Below are positions 43,880-44,186 of a DNA stretch of 44,186 bases, piece after piece; positions within the stretch are counted from its first letter, which is position 1, and every line of letters starts with the position of its first letter. Under the pieces are notes generated by a model. That model was given only the letters and a program-made list of their open reading frames with translations. It had not been told where the DNA came from and searched no databases. The stretch covers positions 1 through 44,186 of the forward strand of contig JBDRUT010000013.1 in assembly GCA_039801465.1 (NCBI GenBank), given 5' to 3'. The translations under genes and the position numbers were made by a program. The stretch is from JAOABV01 sp039801465 (GTDB lineage Bacteria > Hydrothermota > Tepidihabitantia > Tepidihabitantales > CAIPLT01).

Positions 43880-43952
43880 AGCGGGCGACGGGATTCGAAC
43901 CCGCGGCCCCGAGCTTGGGAAGCTCGTGCTCTACCAAGTGAGCTACACCCGC
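43880..43952 (-). tRNA. tRNA-Gly (anticodon CCC)
   Basis: Minus strand, 73 bases. The acceptor stem GCGGGTG pairs with CGCCCGC (one G-U). The D arm is GCTC-ACTTGGTA-GAGC, the anticodon arm is CGAGC-TTCCCAA-GCTCG with CCC as the anticodon, and the T arm has GGTTCGAATCC. The discriminator base is U, as usual for glycine tRNA. The 3' CCA is not encoded. Confidence 0.96.
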
Positions 43953-44144
43953 AAAGATATCTCTTTTTGCAAATTTTCCAATTTTGGCTGTTTACCATAA
44001 TAAAACCTGTAGATACCTTAGTAATCAGTGCTTTTATGATTTTAGTCAAAAACATAAGCCTGTCAAGGATAAAATGAAAATAGAAAATAAGAATAACTTT
44101 GGTAATATTATGATGTTTATGATGTATCTAGGAAAGGAGTTAAT

Positions 44145-44186
44145 ATGGCTGATGTTTATTTAGGCGTTGATATTCATAAAAACTAT
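44145..44186 (+). mobile_element. Start of an IS110-like transposase (truncated by the window end)
   Basis: An ATG with AAAGGAG 6 bases upstream opens a frame reading MADVYLGVDIHKNY for the last 14 codons. The GVDIHKNY segment matches the first DEDD-site strand (G-I/V-D-x-x-K) at the N-terminus of IS110-family transposases. Only the beginning is visible and no element end can be placed. Confidence 0.6.

Overview
The window is AT-rich bacterial chromosome (by eye roughly two-thirds A+T) with compact operons and nearly all genes recognisable as core functions. Three proteins carry type IX secretion (T9SS) C-terminal sorting domains, one of them a PorU-like C25 peptidase. These sit beside a group 3c-type [NiFe] hydrogenase pair, an ATP-type PEP carboxykinase, endonuclease V, QueH, a UPF0282 metallohydrolase and promoter-proximal start codons without Shine-Dalgarno sites. 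This suggests an anaerobic, diderm, uncultured lineage outside the Bacteroidota that uses T9SS, for example candidate phylum WOR-3 (Stahlbacteria) or a relative. The phylum is an inference from gene content.

Layout. 1-860: the 3' end of a Kelch-like T9SS cargo gene and its terminator. 860-1690: a gene-poor gap with small hairpins. 1692-6158: UPF0282 metallohydrolase, an SLBB polysaccharide export protein and a membrane-fused spermidine synthase-like protein. 6642-10902: glmM, a truncated duplicate of the glmS 5' end, glmS and nfi. 10891-17630 (minus): pckA, rsmA-tatD-metG, queH and a small coiled-coil protein. 17715-21791 (minus): porU, preceded by scrambled porU fragments. 22217-25617 (minus): chromate transporter, then an ECF sigma factor, anti-sigma factor and Spy-like periplasmic protein. 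25618-27430: a repeat-rich stretch with a small gene that looks internally deleted. 27432-35282: MFS transporter, outer-membrane-like protein, Cu/Zn-type permease with a repeat array, rarA, galE, agmatinase and two tiny eight-cysteine proteins. 35599-39113 (minus): propeller T9SS protein and sugar transferase. 39237-41764 (minus): hydrogenase subunits mvhG and mvhA. 42179-43952 (minus): radical SAM protein, exported protein and tRNA-Gly(CCC). The window ends in the first codons of an IS110-like transposase.

How the genes fit together. Cell-surface work dominates. GlmM and GlmS feed amino sugars; GalE, the polyprenyl-phosphate sugar transferase and the SLBB exporter point to surface polysaccharide. 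T9SS sortase and cargo proteins plausibly attach to that polysaccharide. Envelope stress would be sensed by the sigma/anti-sigma/Spy group. The hydrogenase and PEP carboxykinase indicate anaerobic redox and central carbon metabolism.

The most unusual feature is a recurring pattern: intergenic DNA holding short, diverged copies of the adjacent gene's end. It is seen at glmS (5' end), rsmA, the coiled-coil gene, the anti-sigma gene and the permease (about eight copies of the 3' end), plus internal pieces of porU. Also notable are promoters placed so close to start codons that many mRNAs should be leaderless, an octanucleotide repeat in at least five intergenic sites, and the pair of tiny proteins built from a doubled CCxxCx5C unit.
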